A stretch of 64,000 bases of DNA from Enoplolaimus lenunculus (GCA_030248215.1 JASANG010000258.1:5001-69000), one strand, 5' to 3'; shown: positions 1-9,582, counted from the first letter of the stretch. Notes: generated by a model not told the origin, from the sequence alone. A program made the numbers and translations.

Positions 1-258
1 ATAGAATCAATGTATCCGGCACGTGTTGCAGTTTTTGACCGTCCCCCCGTATTTAAAATTGGGTACATCCTTTATGAACCATGGCGCTTCATGTATCCGG
101 CATCAAATATGCTCCGCTTATAATTTAATTTAGGGTTATTCCTTGTAACAGCGACCCCGTCTAAATAAGGCGGTGTCGGCCAAAAACGCAACGCCCAGTG
201 GTACATTTTCCACCATACGGAACCTCAATAGTTGCACACTCTTGTATCATACACTCTA
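1..258 (-). mobile_element. MITE family D, cut by window start
   Basis: This matches the copies at 46972-47283 and 52201-52502. Shared phrases are the 'ATGTATCCGGCACG' block, 'TTTTTGACCG...CCCC', 'GTCGGCCAAAAACGCAACGCCC' and the closing 'TTGCACACTCTTGTATCATACACTCT'. The right end (CACTCTAG, about 258) is present; the left end lies outside the window. The family is about 300 bp, non-coding, and has CAAGAGTG inverted ends. A run of C on one side and G on the other suggests a folded core. Confidence 0.75.
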
Positions 259-386
259 GGTACTATGGACAAAAAATAGTTTCAAAGACATTAATTTTAA
301 GAAAAAATTTTTATTTCAAAAATTTAAAATTGGTCGCCAAATTGTTAAAATATTAATATTGGGCACTTTAGCATATTAAGCCTGAG

Positions 387-594
387 GGCCCATGTATAGA
401 ACAGGGCCGGAACAGTAGTATAAGCATATTCTAAGCCTAAGCCTAAGCCTAAGCCTAAGCCTAAGCCTAAGCCTAAGCCTAAGCCTAAGCCTAAGCCTAA
501 GCCTTAGCCTATGTAAAAATATTAGTCTAAAGCTGAAACTGACTCAGTTATAGCCCGTCCGAAAAACGATTCGGCCCTGTTCTATACATGGGCC
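387..594 (-). mobile_element. TEL-A MITE with (GCCTAA)n core
   Basis: GGCCCATGTATAGAACAGGG at the left is mirrored by CTGTTCTATACATGGGCC at the right. Flanking 8-mers AGCCTGAG and TGTCTGAG match at 6 of 8, an eroded hAT-type duplication. The core is an almost perfect run of about 13 CCTAAG units (431-505). On this strand the array reads CCTAAG, so the element is inverted relative to my reference orientation (TTAGGC on +). Confidence 0.85.
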
Positions 595-1014
595 TGTCTG
601 AGTATAAGCCGGTAACAAACGACAAGTCAATATTTCCAAAAAATGCTAGCTTAAAGTTTTAGTAATACATTCGGGTTTAGACTTAGAATTTAAGCATATC
701 GATACTGTTGAATGGCAGACGGTAACTTTACAGCGATATAAGGTCCGTATTTGCAATTGCGTACACCGCCTATCACCAGCCTGTTTGGTTGTCAAACCAG
801 CGATCAGCAGCAAATGCTGATGTCAAAATCATCACAAATCCATCGGAATACGAAAAAATGTGCTGAATTTTGACGTTTTTGATTTTGCTGGAAGTAAGTT
901 GCGTACCAGATCAGTAACTGTTTGAGTGTTTAACCTTGCGTTATTTTGTCATCTTACGAAACATTGGTCAAAAGTAACTAAGCTAATAGGTATGCTTAGC
1001 TTGTGAAAAGCTCA
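595..1014. other. AT-rich spacer, nothing recognised
   Basis: No open frame, tandem array or family match is visible. A short TAAGCATAT trace near 690 may be TEL debris. Confidence 0.5.
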
Positions 1015-1233
1015 ACTGCAAAAAAGGCGAGTCAAATTGACTCTCTCTCCGAAATAGGCTTTTCCGGACTACACAAACTGAGTCAAAATTCGACTCCGCC
1101 AGAGTCCAATTCGACTAACTGAGTTGCTCGGTGAGTCGAATTTGACTCTGGCGGAGTTGAATTCGACTCAGTTTGTGTAGTTCGGAGAAGCCTATTTCGG
1201 AGAGAGTCAATTTGACTCACCGTTTTTTGCAGT
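1015..1233. mobile_element. Foldback MITE family E
   Basis: Two long inverted arms (about 80 bp each) read GAGTCAAATTGACTCTCTC...CCGGACTACACAAACTGAGTC and its complement. Each arm is itself rich in the short palindrome GAGTCNAATTNGACTC. Ends resemble ACTGCAAAAAA and TTTTTTGCAGT. Better copies (6348-6619 and 45864-46071) show CACTGC ends and TA duplications. No coding capacity; the open frame across it is a shadow. Confidence 0.8.
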
Positions 1234-1488
1234 ATAAGAAGGTATCCAAAATATTTAACGGGGTATTAATACAAGAATTCAGCAAAATTAACAAGTTAAA
1301 CTGTTTCAGGTCGTTTATACTATTTTCCGGAAGTGGTCAGTTCATGGCATCTTTTGGCTTTTAGATTCGAAAACGTAAAATCAAACTTTTCGTTGTTATT
1401 GTCACTAATGTAGTGTATTTATATTGTTTCTGCTTTAAATAACCTACGAAGTGCTTAGATATTTTTTGTTCCGAAGGTTCAAAAAATT

Positions 1489-1679
1489 GGCAAATTTAAA
1501 GAACAGGGGCTGAACAGTATTATAAGTGTACTCCTAAGCCTAGAGTCTAAGCCTAAGCGTAAGAATGAACATATTCCTAGACCTAAGCCTAAGCCACGCA
1601 TAAAAATTAGTCTAAAAATTAAGCTTACTCTATTGCAGTCCCACAGAAAAACGTTCCGTCCCTGATCTTTACATGGGCC
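1489..1679 (-). mobile_element. TEL-A MITE, perfect 8-bp TSD
   Basis: Flanked on both sides by AAAAAATT (1481-1488 and 1680-1687). The left terminus GGCAAATTTAAAGAACAGGG and right terminus CCTGATCTTTACATGGGCC are the TEL-A inverted ends. The core is a decayed CCTAAG array (1535-1600). Next to it, at 1610-1650, is the family signature AAATTAGTCTAAA..TTAAGCTTACTCTATTGCAG. Confidence 0.9.
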
Positions 1680-1724
1680 AAAAAATTTGCAACTGCCATT
1701 TTATTCAATATGCAATCGTAAGCC

Positions 1725-1865
1725 CAATGCGCGCGTTTAAAGTTTTTGCAGCGACACTTGCAGTTGCAAATCTTGTAAATGCTGATTTCGAACAAAACAT
1801 TTTATGTACAAGTCGCGGTTGATAGTTCTCACAGCAAAAACTTACACGTGTGAATAGGGTAATGG
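1725..1865. mobile_element. Family F element (GCAAGTTTTTGC ends), eroded
   Basis: Contains the family F arms AGTTTTTGCAGCGACACTTGCAG and CTCACAGCAAAAACTTACAC GTGTGAATAGGG. Related blocks lie at 2333-2565, 4600-5095, 12410-12905 and 63806-64000. A second F-like piece (GCAAAAATTGCAGCTGCAAAAAC) follows at 1950-1975. The reverse-strand frame over this region is the foldback arm read as codons, not a gene. Confidence 0.6.
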
Positions 1866-2051
1866 TTAAAAATGATTTTTTCGTTATGAACCGTATTGCG
1901 CAGTCTGCGTTTACAAACTTTATACAAACTTTAAAAATGAAGTGCAAAAATTGCAGCTGCAAAAACTTGTATGTGTGTGAGTGTTGCAAGCCTGTAGACA
2001 GCTCACATTGCTATGAGGGCTAACGCCTTGTTAGAAGGAATACACGATGGT

Positions 2052-2156
2052 TTGCGATGATTTACAAGCAACCTTGATACTGTTCTAGGGGGTGCTAAAA
2101 TTGTTTCCAGGTAAGCAGAGTCCTGTCTGTGTACCACTCTGGCTACGGGCACGGAA
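2052..2156 (+). mobile_element. CAG-ended MITE family G, partial
   Basis: Carries the family G phrase GATTTACAAGCAACCTTGA and the terminal CTCTGGCTACGGGC. Compare the intact copies with 8-bp duplications at 41560-41968 and 43432-43594. The left end is lost. Confidence 0.55.
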
Positions 2157-2332
2157 AGTAGTATTGTGATGTATTATTGTACTTTTATTCAAAACAGCAT
2201 ACTAACTACGCATTATTGTTGAATAATAATAATAAAGGAAGTACATTTTGTGCGAAAATATGCTACACTTGAAATATGAAGCCCAAATTTTGTTAACAAA
2301 AATTTAACTCCGCCCTGTTTGGAAAAGTTTAA

Positions 2333-2565
2333 GCCCTATTCAGCCGTGCAAGTTTTGCTGCGAGAACTTGAAGCTGCAAATTGCACTTGTAAGTTTTGTC
2401 CAAAATCCAGTTAAAAAACTTGCAGCTGCAAATAATTCATTAAAAATTATACCATGGAATTTAGTTCACATGTGTGAATGTCCATGCAAATACAGTGAAT
2501 TTATCGCAGTCGCTTTCTCATAGTGGCATGTTCTCACAGCGAAAACTTACACGTGTGAATAGGTC
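2333..2565. mobile_element. Family F foldback MITE
   Basis: Left arm GCCCTATTCAGCCGTGCAAG is preceded by TTAA (2329-2332). The right arm ends ACACGTGTGAATAGGTC and is followed by TTTA, so a TTAA target site is possible but unproven. The interior holds CTGCAAATTGCA-type palindromes. No coding potential. Confidence 0.65.
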
Positions 2566-2984
2566 TTTACTGCCGGAAACCTTGTAAATTAGCAAAAAAA
2601 TTTTGTTTACCAATTATCAAAGTTTTCGCAGAAACTATATTTCAAATTCACTTTTGTTTCGGATCTGTTACCGACTTAAAACTACGATTGCAGCGAGCAC
2701 AGAGGGCTTAGATAACTGACAAGATATTTTCTGTTGAGGTAATTGATAATCCACGTAATAATGCACGCATAGTTGTAAAAAATTATCCACCCTCCTTAGG
2801 ACAAGTGTCAAAAAACGATGCTATAATAAGGGCCTGATGACAGTACACATCATGAACTTAGTTAGCGACTTTTGTCCTGACAGTGTTCCAAGGGAGTAGG
2901 GACAAATCAGAGTCCCTCGATAAGGGTTTTACTGACAAAACGCAGGCTCTCGCTACAAAAGCAACTTTTTGTCTTCGAAAAATT
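2566..2984. other. Unassigned AT-rich spacer
   Basis: No open frame or repeat family recognised. Confidence 0.4.
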
Positions 2985-3205
2985 TTTATTTCGACATGAG
3001 TGTTTTTGCAATTACTTCAATTTTGATAAATAACCTGTTTCCGTTGTGTTTTCGCAAAACTTGATGATGCAATAGCTGAAAATTCGCTTTAGCCATTTTT
3101 GGCAAGTTTTCTAAAAAGTCCAAAAGTAATTCAGTGATGAAAATTATTTCAAATTCCGGTTCTCGTTCCTGTTTCGAATCCTTTAAAGAAATTCACTTTC
3201 TGTTC
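2985..3205 (+). repeat. Old inverted-repeat arm, partner at 4362-4590
   Basis: Shares TGTTTTTGCAATTA, TTTCGCA(A/C)AACTTGAT, CATTTTTGG and the CCTGTTTCG block, in the same order, with the reverse complement of 4362-4590. Many substitutions separate the arms, so this is much older than the neighbouring triplication. Confidence 0.6.
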
Positions 3206-3457
3206 TTGTTTTCACGTTAACTACATTTTGAATTTGAGTTTCAACTTTAAAATACTCAAAATTTGTACTCAATCTCACTATGAAACTTGAAGCTAAAGCG
3301 GATGTCCGCGCCTTGATTCTTGCTTCAGTCGTTTTGGTGTACGAGTAACGGTAACAATGGTGAAAAAGTAATCAGTTTCAAACACTGGTGTACATTTCTG
3401 AAAAACATTTTAACCTTTTTTAGGTTTCACTAAAATTTATTTGCCCTCAACATCTGC

Positions 3458-3764
3458 GGCCAGTGTTACTTTTAGGGCCATAACAGTACATTAAGCGTAT
3501 TCCTAAGCCTAAACCTAAGACTAAGCGTTGTAAAAATGCGTTCCTAAACCTAAGCCTAAGCCTAAGCGTTGCAAAAATGTGTTCCTAAGCTTAAGCCTAA
3601 GCGTTGCAAAAATGTGTTCCTAAGCCTAAGCCTAAGCGTTGCAAAAATGTGTTCCTAAGCCTAAGCCTAAGCATAAGCCTAAGCAAAAAATGTAATCTAA
3701 AATCTAAACACACAATTTTATAGAGCCACCAGAAATCTGGACGCCCCTAAAAGTAACATTAGCC
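3458..3764 (-). mobile_element. TEL-B MITE, perfect 8-bp TSD, internal 40-45 bp repeat
   Basis: ACATCTGC flanks both ends (3450-3457 and 3765-3772). Ends are GGCCAGTGTTACTTTTAGGG and CCCCTAAAAGTAACATTAGCC. Between the CCTAAG runs a block GCGTTGCAAAAATGTGTTCC recurs about four times (3525-3655), so the TTAGGC core has grown as a higher-order repeat. The right shoulder ATCTAAA...AGAGCCACCAGAAA..TGGACGCCCC is diagnostic for TEL-B. Confidence 0.92.
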
Positions 3765-4145
3765 ACATCTGCTATAAAGCCAGAATGTTATTTTTCAAAA
3801 AAAAGACTGTCATTTTTTTAAGAATTAAATTTTTAAGAAAATGTTAACTGCCAAACAAGTTGATGTGGTGGTAAGATTGCAGCAAAAAAAGTTTACGCCA
3901 TTAAAAAATGCCTGACTTCAAATTAATAACATTGATATTTTTGATTTAAAAACCAAAAATGCACATTAATCATTCCAGTTTACACTGCTTGCTGGATGCT
4001 TTTTTAATATTATATTTTTGTGTTATTATTGCATTGTTTCTATATTGAAACCAATACTTTCCGGCTCGCCATATAGGTATATACCAGGGTTCCAACAGGA
4101 ACTAAATTTTGCTGGAAAAGGAACAGAAACAAGAATTGAATTTCT
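3765..4145. other. AT-rich spacer
   Basis: Poly-A/T-rich. No recognisable element. GGTTCCAACAGGAACTAAATTTTGC at about 4089-4112 faintly resembles 5590-5640. Confidence 0.4.
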
Positions 4146-4355
4146 GGCCAATGTGTAGAGCAAGGGCAGAACAGTAGAATAAGCCTATTCCTAAGCCTTA
4201 GCCTAACCCTAAACCTGAACCTAAGCGAAGAATGAGCCTATACCTATGCCTTAGCTTAAGCCTAAGCCTAAGCAAAAAAATTAGTCTAAAGCTAAAGCTT
4301 ACTCTACTACAGTCCGGCCGAAAAACTTTCCGTCCCTGTTCTATGCATGGGGGCC
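4146..4355 (-). mobile_element. TEL-A MITE, perfect 8-bp TSD; outer breakpoint element
   Basis: GAATTTCT flanks both ends (4138-4145 and 4356-4363). Ends are GGCCAATGTGTAGAGCAAGG and CTGTTCTATGCATGGGGGCC. The CCTAAG core is decayed (4190-4275). The inverted copy of this element at 13146 is joined inside its core to a different TEL-A copy, so this element marks the outer edge of the triplicated block. Confidence 0.9.
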
Positions 4356-4361
4356 GAATTT

Positions 4362-4590
4362 CTTTGCGAGTAGTACCGAAACAGGAGCAGAAACCGAAAT
4401 TTGAAACAATTTTCAATATCAAAATGGTGCTGGACTTTCCAGAAAACTTTACCAAAAATGACTTAAGCATATTTTGAGCTATTTCACAATCAAGTTGTGC
4501 GAAAACCCATCAGACACAGTTTATTAACGAGATTGAACTAATTGCAAAAACATCCATTTCGAAATAACAATTTTTATGGATAATTTCACT
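4362..4590 (-). repeat. Old inverted-repeat arm, partner at 2985-3205
   Basis: See the partner entry. This arm also recurs inside inverted copy 2 (about 12925-13140). The two weak open frames here, one per strand, cover repeat sequence and have no recognisable product. Confidence 0.6.
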
Positions 4591-4599
4591 TAAAACTGC

Positions 4600-5095
4600 A
4601 AAGTTGCAAATAATTCATCGAAAATCATAGCTTGGAATTTAGTTGATAAAAAATGCAAATTCTGCGAGCAATTTGCCGCTACAGGTTCTCGCAGCCAAAA
4701 CTTGCACGCGTGAATAAGGCTTAACGAACACTGCGCAAACTTTATCCAGAACTAGGTCAATCATAGAACAGAGATAAAAGCCAAAACTTTGTGTTAAGAC
4801 TTAAGCGCTATTCACCCGAGAAAGTTTTTGCAGCAAAAACTTGCACGTGCAACTTTCACACGCAGGTAATGTTACAAAGCAGCTATGACAGCTGCAAATT
4901 AGTCACTGGAATTCATGCATTTAATTCGCACCTGTGAACCCAGCTGCAAGTCGCTTGAATTTCTTGCACATGCAGTTTGATTGGACAATCGGAAAGTTCT
5001 TTTGAAAATACTTGCTGCTGCAGTAATTTCGTACAAGTTGAAGCTGCGAGTTTTCGTTGCAAAAACTTGCACGTGTGACTTGAGCTTTAATGTTA
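4600..5095. mobile_element. Two adjacent family F foldback MITEs
   Basis: An F unit ends at about 4725 (TTGCACGCGTGAATAAGGC TTAA). A second runs from about 4803 (TTAA GCGCTATTCACCCG) to about 5095 (ACGTGTGACTTGAGC TTTAA). The ends fit a TTAA target site. The interior has repeated GCAGCTGCAA palindromes. Mirrored in copy 2 at 12410-12905. Confidence 0.65.
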
Positions 5096-5267
5096 AAATT
5101 GCGATTGGCTTCACGCTCGAGACCTTTTTTCACTGAAGGTTATAAATCGCACGACATTTGCCATCAGAAGGATTTTTTGTTTCTAAACAAAGTCCAGCGC
5201 AACCATGAAATCTAAAACGATTTGCGCCGCGAAAATTATCGCTTAAAAACGTTTCAATTTTATAAGG

Positions 5268-5533
5268 GGCCCATGTAAAGATCAGGGGCGGAACGTTTTT
5301 CTGTGGGACTGCAACAGAGTAAGCTAAAGCTTTAGACTATTTTTTTGCTCCGCTTAGGCTTAGGCTTAGGCTTAGGCTTAGGCTTAGGCTTCTTTAGGCT
5401 TAGGAATATGCTCATTTATACACTGAGGCTTCGGCTTAGGCTTAAGAATATGCTCGTTCATACGCTTAGGCGTAGGCTTAGGCTTAGTAAATATGCTTAT
5501 ACTACTGTTCCGCCCATGTTCTTTAAATTGGCC
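5268..5533 (+). mobile_element. TEL-A MITE, (TTAGGC)n core
   Basis: GGCCCATGTAAAGATCAGGG starts it and CTTTAAATTGGCC closes it. The core (5350-5400) has six perfect TTAGGC units, then diverged arrays punctuated by GAATATGCTC(A/G)TT. Flanks TTATAAGG and TAAGTAAG do not match well. The 63-codon frame LGLGLGLG is just the hexamer translated. Copies: 11972-12237 inverted, and part of 13146-13396. Confidence 0.85.
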
Positions 5534-5914
5534 TAAGTAAGAAATACAGCAAAGTTTTTCATAGTATTTCAATGCAACTTAATACAGCTTGACCAGAATC
5601 GGAACTCGAACTTTGAACGGAACCGGAATTGGAACACTGTGAAATTTTGCCAAAATTTAACCAAGAAGCGAAACTTCCGTTGAAAGCCTGCCGGAAAAAA
5701 AGTTAAACCCTTTATTCAAAACGTTCAAATGTTTATTTGTATAAGTGTTTTCTTACAATTTCAATATACATTTGATTTTGTATGCTGCTTAAAAAGCAGG
5801 TATATTGCTCAGTTGACATTAAGCTACAGCGGTTTTTATCAATTTTTAATTTTTAAACTCATCTTTATACCTTTGGTTCAACTATAGAAGACTGGTTTAG
5901 TTAAAGATTTAACA
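5534..5914. other. Non-repeat filler of the triplicated block
   Basis: No element end or coding frame seen. Its main value is as alignment anchor between the three copies (11600-11970 inverted, 13400-13720 forward). Confidence 0.5.
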
Positions 5915-6076
5915 GGCCCATGTTACTTTGAGGGGCGTCCACGTTTCTGGTGGGTCCATAAAAGAGTAGGTTTAGATTCTAGATTACATTTTTTCGCTTA
6001 GGTTTAGGCTTCGGCTTAGGCTTAGGCTTATGAGTACGCATCATCTACTGTTACGCCCCTAAAAGTGACATTGGCC
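5915..6076 (+). mobile_element. TEL-B MITE
   Basis: GGCCCATGTTACTTTGAGGG and CCCCTAAAAGTGACATTGGCC ends. Flanks GATTTAACA and GATTAACA differ by one base, consistent with an 8-bp duplication. Short core of about five TTAGG units. Copies at 11428-11590 (inverted) and 13723-13885. Confidence 0.88.
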
Positions 6077-6347
6077 GATTAACAAGTCGACGGTCAAGAC
6101 GGGACCAGATTGCTTTGATCCTATGTGAACTTTAATAGTTATTTTTTTAAATCTTAAAATTGGGTTTGAAAACCAGTATCATAAATTTTGGGCCCCATTT
6201 ATTGTGTTAGCGAAACTACAGGTCAATAAGCCTAGAAACCATAAGACTAAGGTTTTGGTCCAAAGTCGACATCATCAAACTGAGTGATATGCTGGCAATC
6301 ACATTGAACCAGGTGTGTTATTTTGTTTCGGGTTGGTATAAAACCTA

Positions 6348-6619
6348 CACTGCGAAAAAATGGTGAGTCAAATTGACTCTCTCCGAAATAGGCTTGTCCG
6401 GACTACACAAACGGAGTCAAAATTCGACTCCGCCAGAGGCAAACGTGCGACTCACTGAGTTGAATTTGACTCTGGCAGAGTCGAATTTGACTCAGTTTGT
6501 GTACTGTATTGAGCCGAATAAGATGGGGGTAATGGCAGAGGCGAATTTTCACTCAGTTTGTGTATTCATGAAAAGCTTATTTCGGAGAGAGTCAAGTTGT
6601 CTCACCATTTTTTGCAGTG
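6348..6619. mobile_element. Foldback MITE family E, TA target site
   Basis: CACTGCGAAAAAATGGTGAG to CCATTTTTTGCAGTG, flanked by TA on both sides (6346-6347 and 6620-6621). Arms carry GAGTCAAATTGACTC and ACACAAACNGAGTC palindromes. The open frames over it, in all three copies, are shadows. TA duplication with CACTG ends suggests Tc1/mariner-type mobilisation, which is an inference because no transposase is present. Confidence 0.82.
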
Positions 6620-6714
6620 TAATAACGACATGTAAACGGTTTATGCGAGGATCAGGAACGTTTGTCCTGCTGAAAATTGTTTGTTTTTGTCGGTTCAGAT
6701 ATTTTTGCTGGCTC

Positions 6715-7035
6715 ACTGAACACCAGGGAACAACCGGATGTTAACATCCAGTTCCGGCAGAAAATCGAAATCTGCCGAAAGTTCCGGTAATTTTGATAGT
6801 GAAATTTTGCATAATTTTACAAGATTTATTTGTTTGGTGCCTTTCATTTTAACTTTTGGTACAATTTCTAGTAAAAAATACTAAAATTTCGTAATAAATA
6901 TGTGTAAAACCAAACGATTTAACAACATATTACAGATATTTGTTAAAATTAGCAAATTAAACATCATTTTAACTATCTGATTCCGCCTCACTTCCGCCTT
7001 CATATTTGGCTCCGGCAACATTTTATACTGAATCA
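6715..7035. mobile_element. Family H element (CAGGGAACAACCGG)
   Basis: Begins near CACCAGGGAACAACCGGATG and contains a GGCAGAAAATCG...GCCGAAAGTTCCGG hairpin, an AT-rich middle and a right side rich in TCCGGC/TCCGCC. A diverged relative sits outside the triplication at 20843-21165, another at 28775-29152. CAGGG ends and loosely similar 8-mers at 28775/29152 hint at a hAT-like MITE, but boundaries are uncertain. Confidence 0.6.
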
Positions 7036-7673
7036 TCCGATTGCAAAATATTTGGCAGGGTCGCCAAGCCCACCCTCTTCACAGTTTGATTAACAACTAT
7101 AGACATATCTATTGTTTACTGCAATATCTGCAGCGAATTAATTGCAATTATCACCAAAAACAACGCTTTAACAATACAACAATGAACCAGATAGTCTATA
7201 CTGAAAATATAATCAGCGTCTTTGCAAGTTTCGTAAACAAACTTTTAAGCCTAAACCATTTCGTTTGTCAACAAATGAATTAATTCGGTTGCAGAGACAG
7301 TTGACTTTAAGTTTGGCTTAGTTTGTTATGACTATGGTCATTCTGTTAATTTTATGTATGGTTCATAACCAAAAAATGCGTTCTAAACTGTAACCAGAAA
7401 CCGGGACGGCCCTAAAAGTAAGTCAAAACATTTTGAAGCTCTATTTTCAGAAATTCATGGCTTCTATTCTGAATTTTTTAAAAACATCAGTAAAACTTCA
7501 AAATTTTGAACTCGGATTTTAGTTTAACGTACAATCCTCAATCGAAGTTTAGAAAGGATTTAGGAGCCGAAATTGGTTAAGCACCCGCTGGTTTACATTT
7601 TATCGTTTTTTCGAAGCTTTATTTTTAAGTTCCGGTTAAAGCATAATAGGAAAATATAGATGCTAGGTCGTTT
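7036..7673. other. Filler with TEL-B remnant
   Basis: 7377-7425 keeps only the right shoulder of a TEL-B element (AACTGTAACCAGAAACCGGGACGGCCCTAAAAG). The rest was removed by the copy-1-specific deletion. The remainder is unassigned and mirrored at 9340-9590 and 15700-15950. Confidence 0.6.
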
Positions 7674-7845
7674 GGCCAATATGTAAAACAGCGCCGTAAA
7701 CAGTAGTATAAGCATATCCCTAATCAAATCCTAAGCGTTAGAATGAGCTTACGTCTAAAACTAAGCATACGCAAAAAATGTAGCTAAAGCTTTTTCTGTT
7801 TTAGTCTGGTAGAAAAACGTTACACCCCAGATCTTTACATGAGCC
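7674..7845 (-). mobile_element. TEL-A MITE that seeds the 38-bp satellite
   Basis: GGCCAATATGTAAAACAGCG at left; ACACCCCAGATCTTTACATGAGCC side at right. The core is badly decayed. Its right terminus runs directly into the satellite at 7846, whose units repeat that same terminus. Confidence 0.8.
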
Positions 7846-8491
7846 AATGGTTAAACGTCCACCCCTGATCTTTACATGAACCAATGGTTAAACGTTCCAC
7901 CCCTGATCTTTCCATGAGCCAATGGTTAAACATTCCACCCCTGATCTTTACATGAGCCAATGGTTAAACGTTCCACCCGTGATCTTTACATGAGCCAATG
8001 GTTAAACGTTCCACCCCTGATCTTTACATGAGCCAATGGTTAAACGTTCCACCCCTGATCTTTACATGAGCCAATGGTTAAACGTTCCACCCCTGATCTT
8101 TACATGAGCCAATGGTTAAACGTTCCACCCCTGAACTTTACATGAGGCAATGGTTAAACGTTCCACCCCTGATCTTTACATGAGCCAATGGTTAAACGTT
8201 CCCCCCTGAACTTTACATGAGGCAATGGTTAAACCTTCCACCCCTGATCTTTACATAAGCCAATGGTTAAACGTTCCGTCCCCTGATCTTTACATGAGCC
8301 AATGGTTAAACGTTTCATCCCTGGCTTTTACATGAGCCAATGGTTAAACGTTTCATGCCTGACTTTTACATGAGCCAATGGTTAAACGTTTCATCCCTGA
8401 CTTTTACATGAGCCAATGGTTAAACGTTCCACCCCTGATCTTTACATGAGCCAATGGTTAAACGTTCCGCCCCCTGATCTTTACATGAGCC
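7846..8491 (+). repeat. 38-bp satellite, unit = TEL-A end (30 bp) + 8 bp
   Basis: About 17 units. Each unit begins AATGGTTA (8 bp) and continues with about 30 bp ending CTGATCTTTACATGAGCC, which matches the last 30 bp of a TEL-A element with G to A changes. Three unit variants (CCACCCCTGATC, CCCCCTGAACTT, TTTCATCCCTGACTT) are interspersed. Related arrays are at 9019-9185 (inverted, about 4 units) and 16090-16613 (about 13 units). No coding content. Confidence 0.92.
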
Positions 8492-9017
8492 AATGGTTCC
8501 TTGGGTTTAAAGTTTTATATTCAAGTATCGTCAATAACAGGGACGTATGAAGGGAAGGACGATATAACCTCTTAGGAAACTTCAGAATTTATATAGTGCC
8601 GTGTTCTGATGTGAACCTCCACCAAAAATCAATGTGAGTGGCTTCCCAAAGTCAACATGACTGGTCCGAAAAATCAATAGCCCCCTCAACCTCCGATTTT
8701 GAGTCCAGTCCAATTTGCTGAGTGACCTAGAAATACCTATTTCGATATTATATATTTTGGACAAGTTTCCAGCATTGATTGTTGACAATAACAATCTTTA
8801 GCATTTGACCATTTTACGTATCATTGTGTCGACAATATTAATTAGCTTTTGGAGCCGCTGTGCCATAAATGGCTGTCTTTGGTCATTTACAGGGATGCCT
8901 GACCCAGTTGGCCCTTTTTTTCAAAGCCTATACCTCAAACAGTCGGATTCTGACAGTTGCAGAAGGGAAATTATCTCTCAGAACCATGCTAAATTGAATG
9001 AAAAAATGTCAAAATAA
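8492..9017 (+). repeat. Hairpin spacer between inverted copies 1 and 2
   Basis: Single-copy centre of the inverted repeat, repeated once more at 16614-17128 as the tail of copy 3. Homology with copy 3 stops at ATAAGG. A part (GTCCCAAAGTCAATA..CCCC..TTTGAGTCC, 8640-8740) is also found diverged at 18470-18605, so it includes a dispersed repeat. The opposing 70-codon frames are low-complexity shadows with no recognised product. Confidence 0.75.
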
Positions 9018-9169
9018 GGGGTGGAACGTTTTACCATATTGGTCATGTAAGATAGGGGTGGATTGTTTAACCATTGGCTCATGGAAAGATCAGGGGTGGA
9101 ACGTTTAACTATTGGCTCATGTAAAGTTCAGTGGGGAACGTTTAACCATTGGTTCATGTAAAGATCAGG

Positions 9170-9328
9170 GGTGTAACGTTTTTCTACCAGACTACCACAG
9201 AAAAAGCTTTAGCTACATTTTTTGCGTAGGCTTTGTTTTAGACGTAAGCTCATTCTAACGCCTTAAAATTTGCTTAAGGATATGCTTATACTACTGTCTT
9301 ACGGCCATGTTTTCTTACAGTATTGGCC
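9170..9328 (+). mobile_element. TEL-A MITE in copy 2
   Basis: Inverted counterpart of 7674-7845. GTAACGTTTTTCTACCAGAC shoulder, decayed core, and TATTGGCC right end at 9325-9328. Confidence 0.75.
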
Positions 9329-9582
9329 AAACGACCTAAACATCTATATTTTCCTATTATGCATAACGACTTAAAAATAAAGCTTCGAAAAAACGATAAA
9401 AGTGTAAACCAGCGGGTGCTTAACCAGTTTCGGCTTCTACAACCTTTCTAAACTTCGATTGAGGGAATGTACGTTAGACTGAAATCCGGAGTTCAAAATT
9501 TTGAACTTTTACTGATGTTTTTAAAAAAAGTTCAGAATAGAAGCCATGAATTTCTGAAAATAGAGCTTCAAAAATGTTTTGA

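Larger units (their letters stand above)
4270..9017 (+). repeat. Triplicated block, copy 1 (forward)
   Basis: The same ordered series of elements (F, TEL-A, TEL-B, E, H, TEL-A, 38-bp satellite, spacer) recurs inverted at 9018-13240 and forward at 13240-17130. Copy 1 lacks about 450 bp that the others keep (15200-15665 in copy 3): ATGGTTCATA at 7348-7358 joins straight to ACCAAAAAATGCG. It also lacks TACTCAAACGAATTTTT near 6115. Copies 2 and 3 share GAATATGG where copy 1 has GACTCTGG (about 6470), so 2 and 3 are the closer pair. Confidence 0.9.

Noticed and set aside
7846-8491. CRISPR-like array (regular 38-bp units)
   Set aside because: There are no unique spacers: the whole unit repeats, is a transposon end plus a constant 8-mer, and the genome is eukaryotic.
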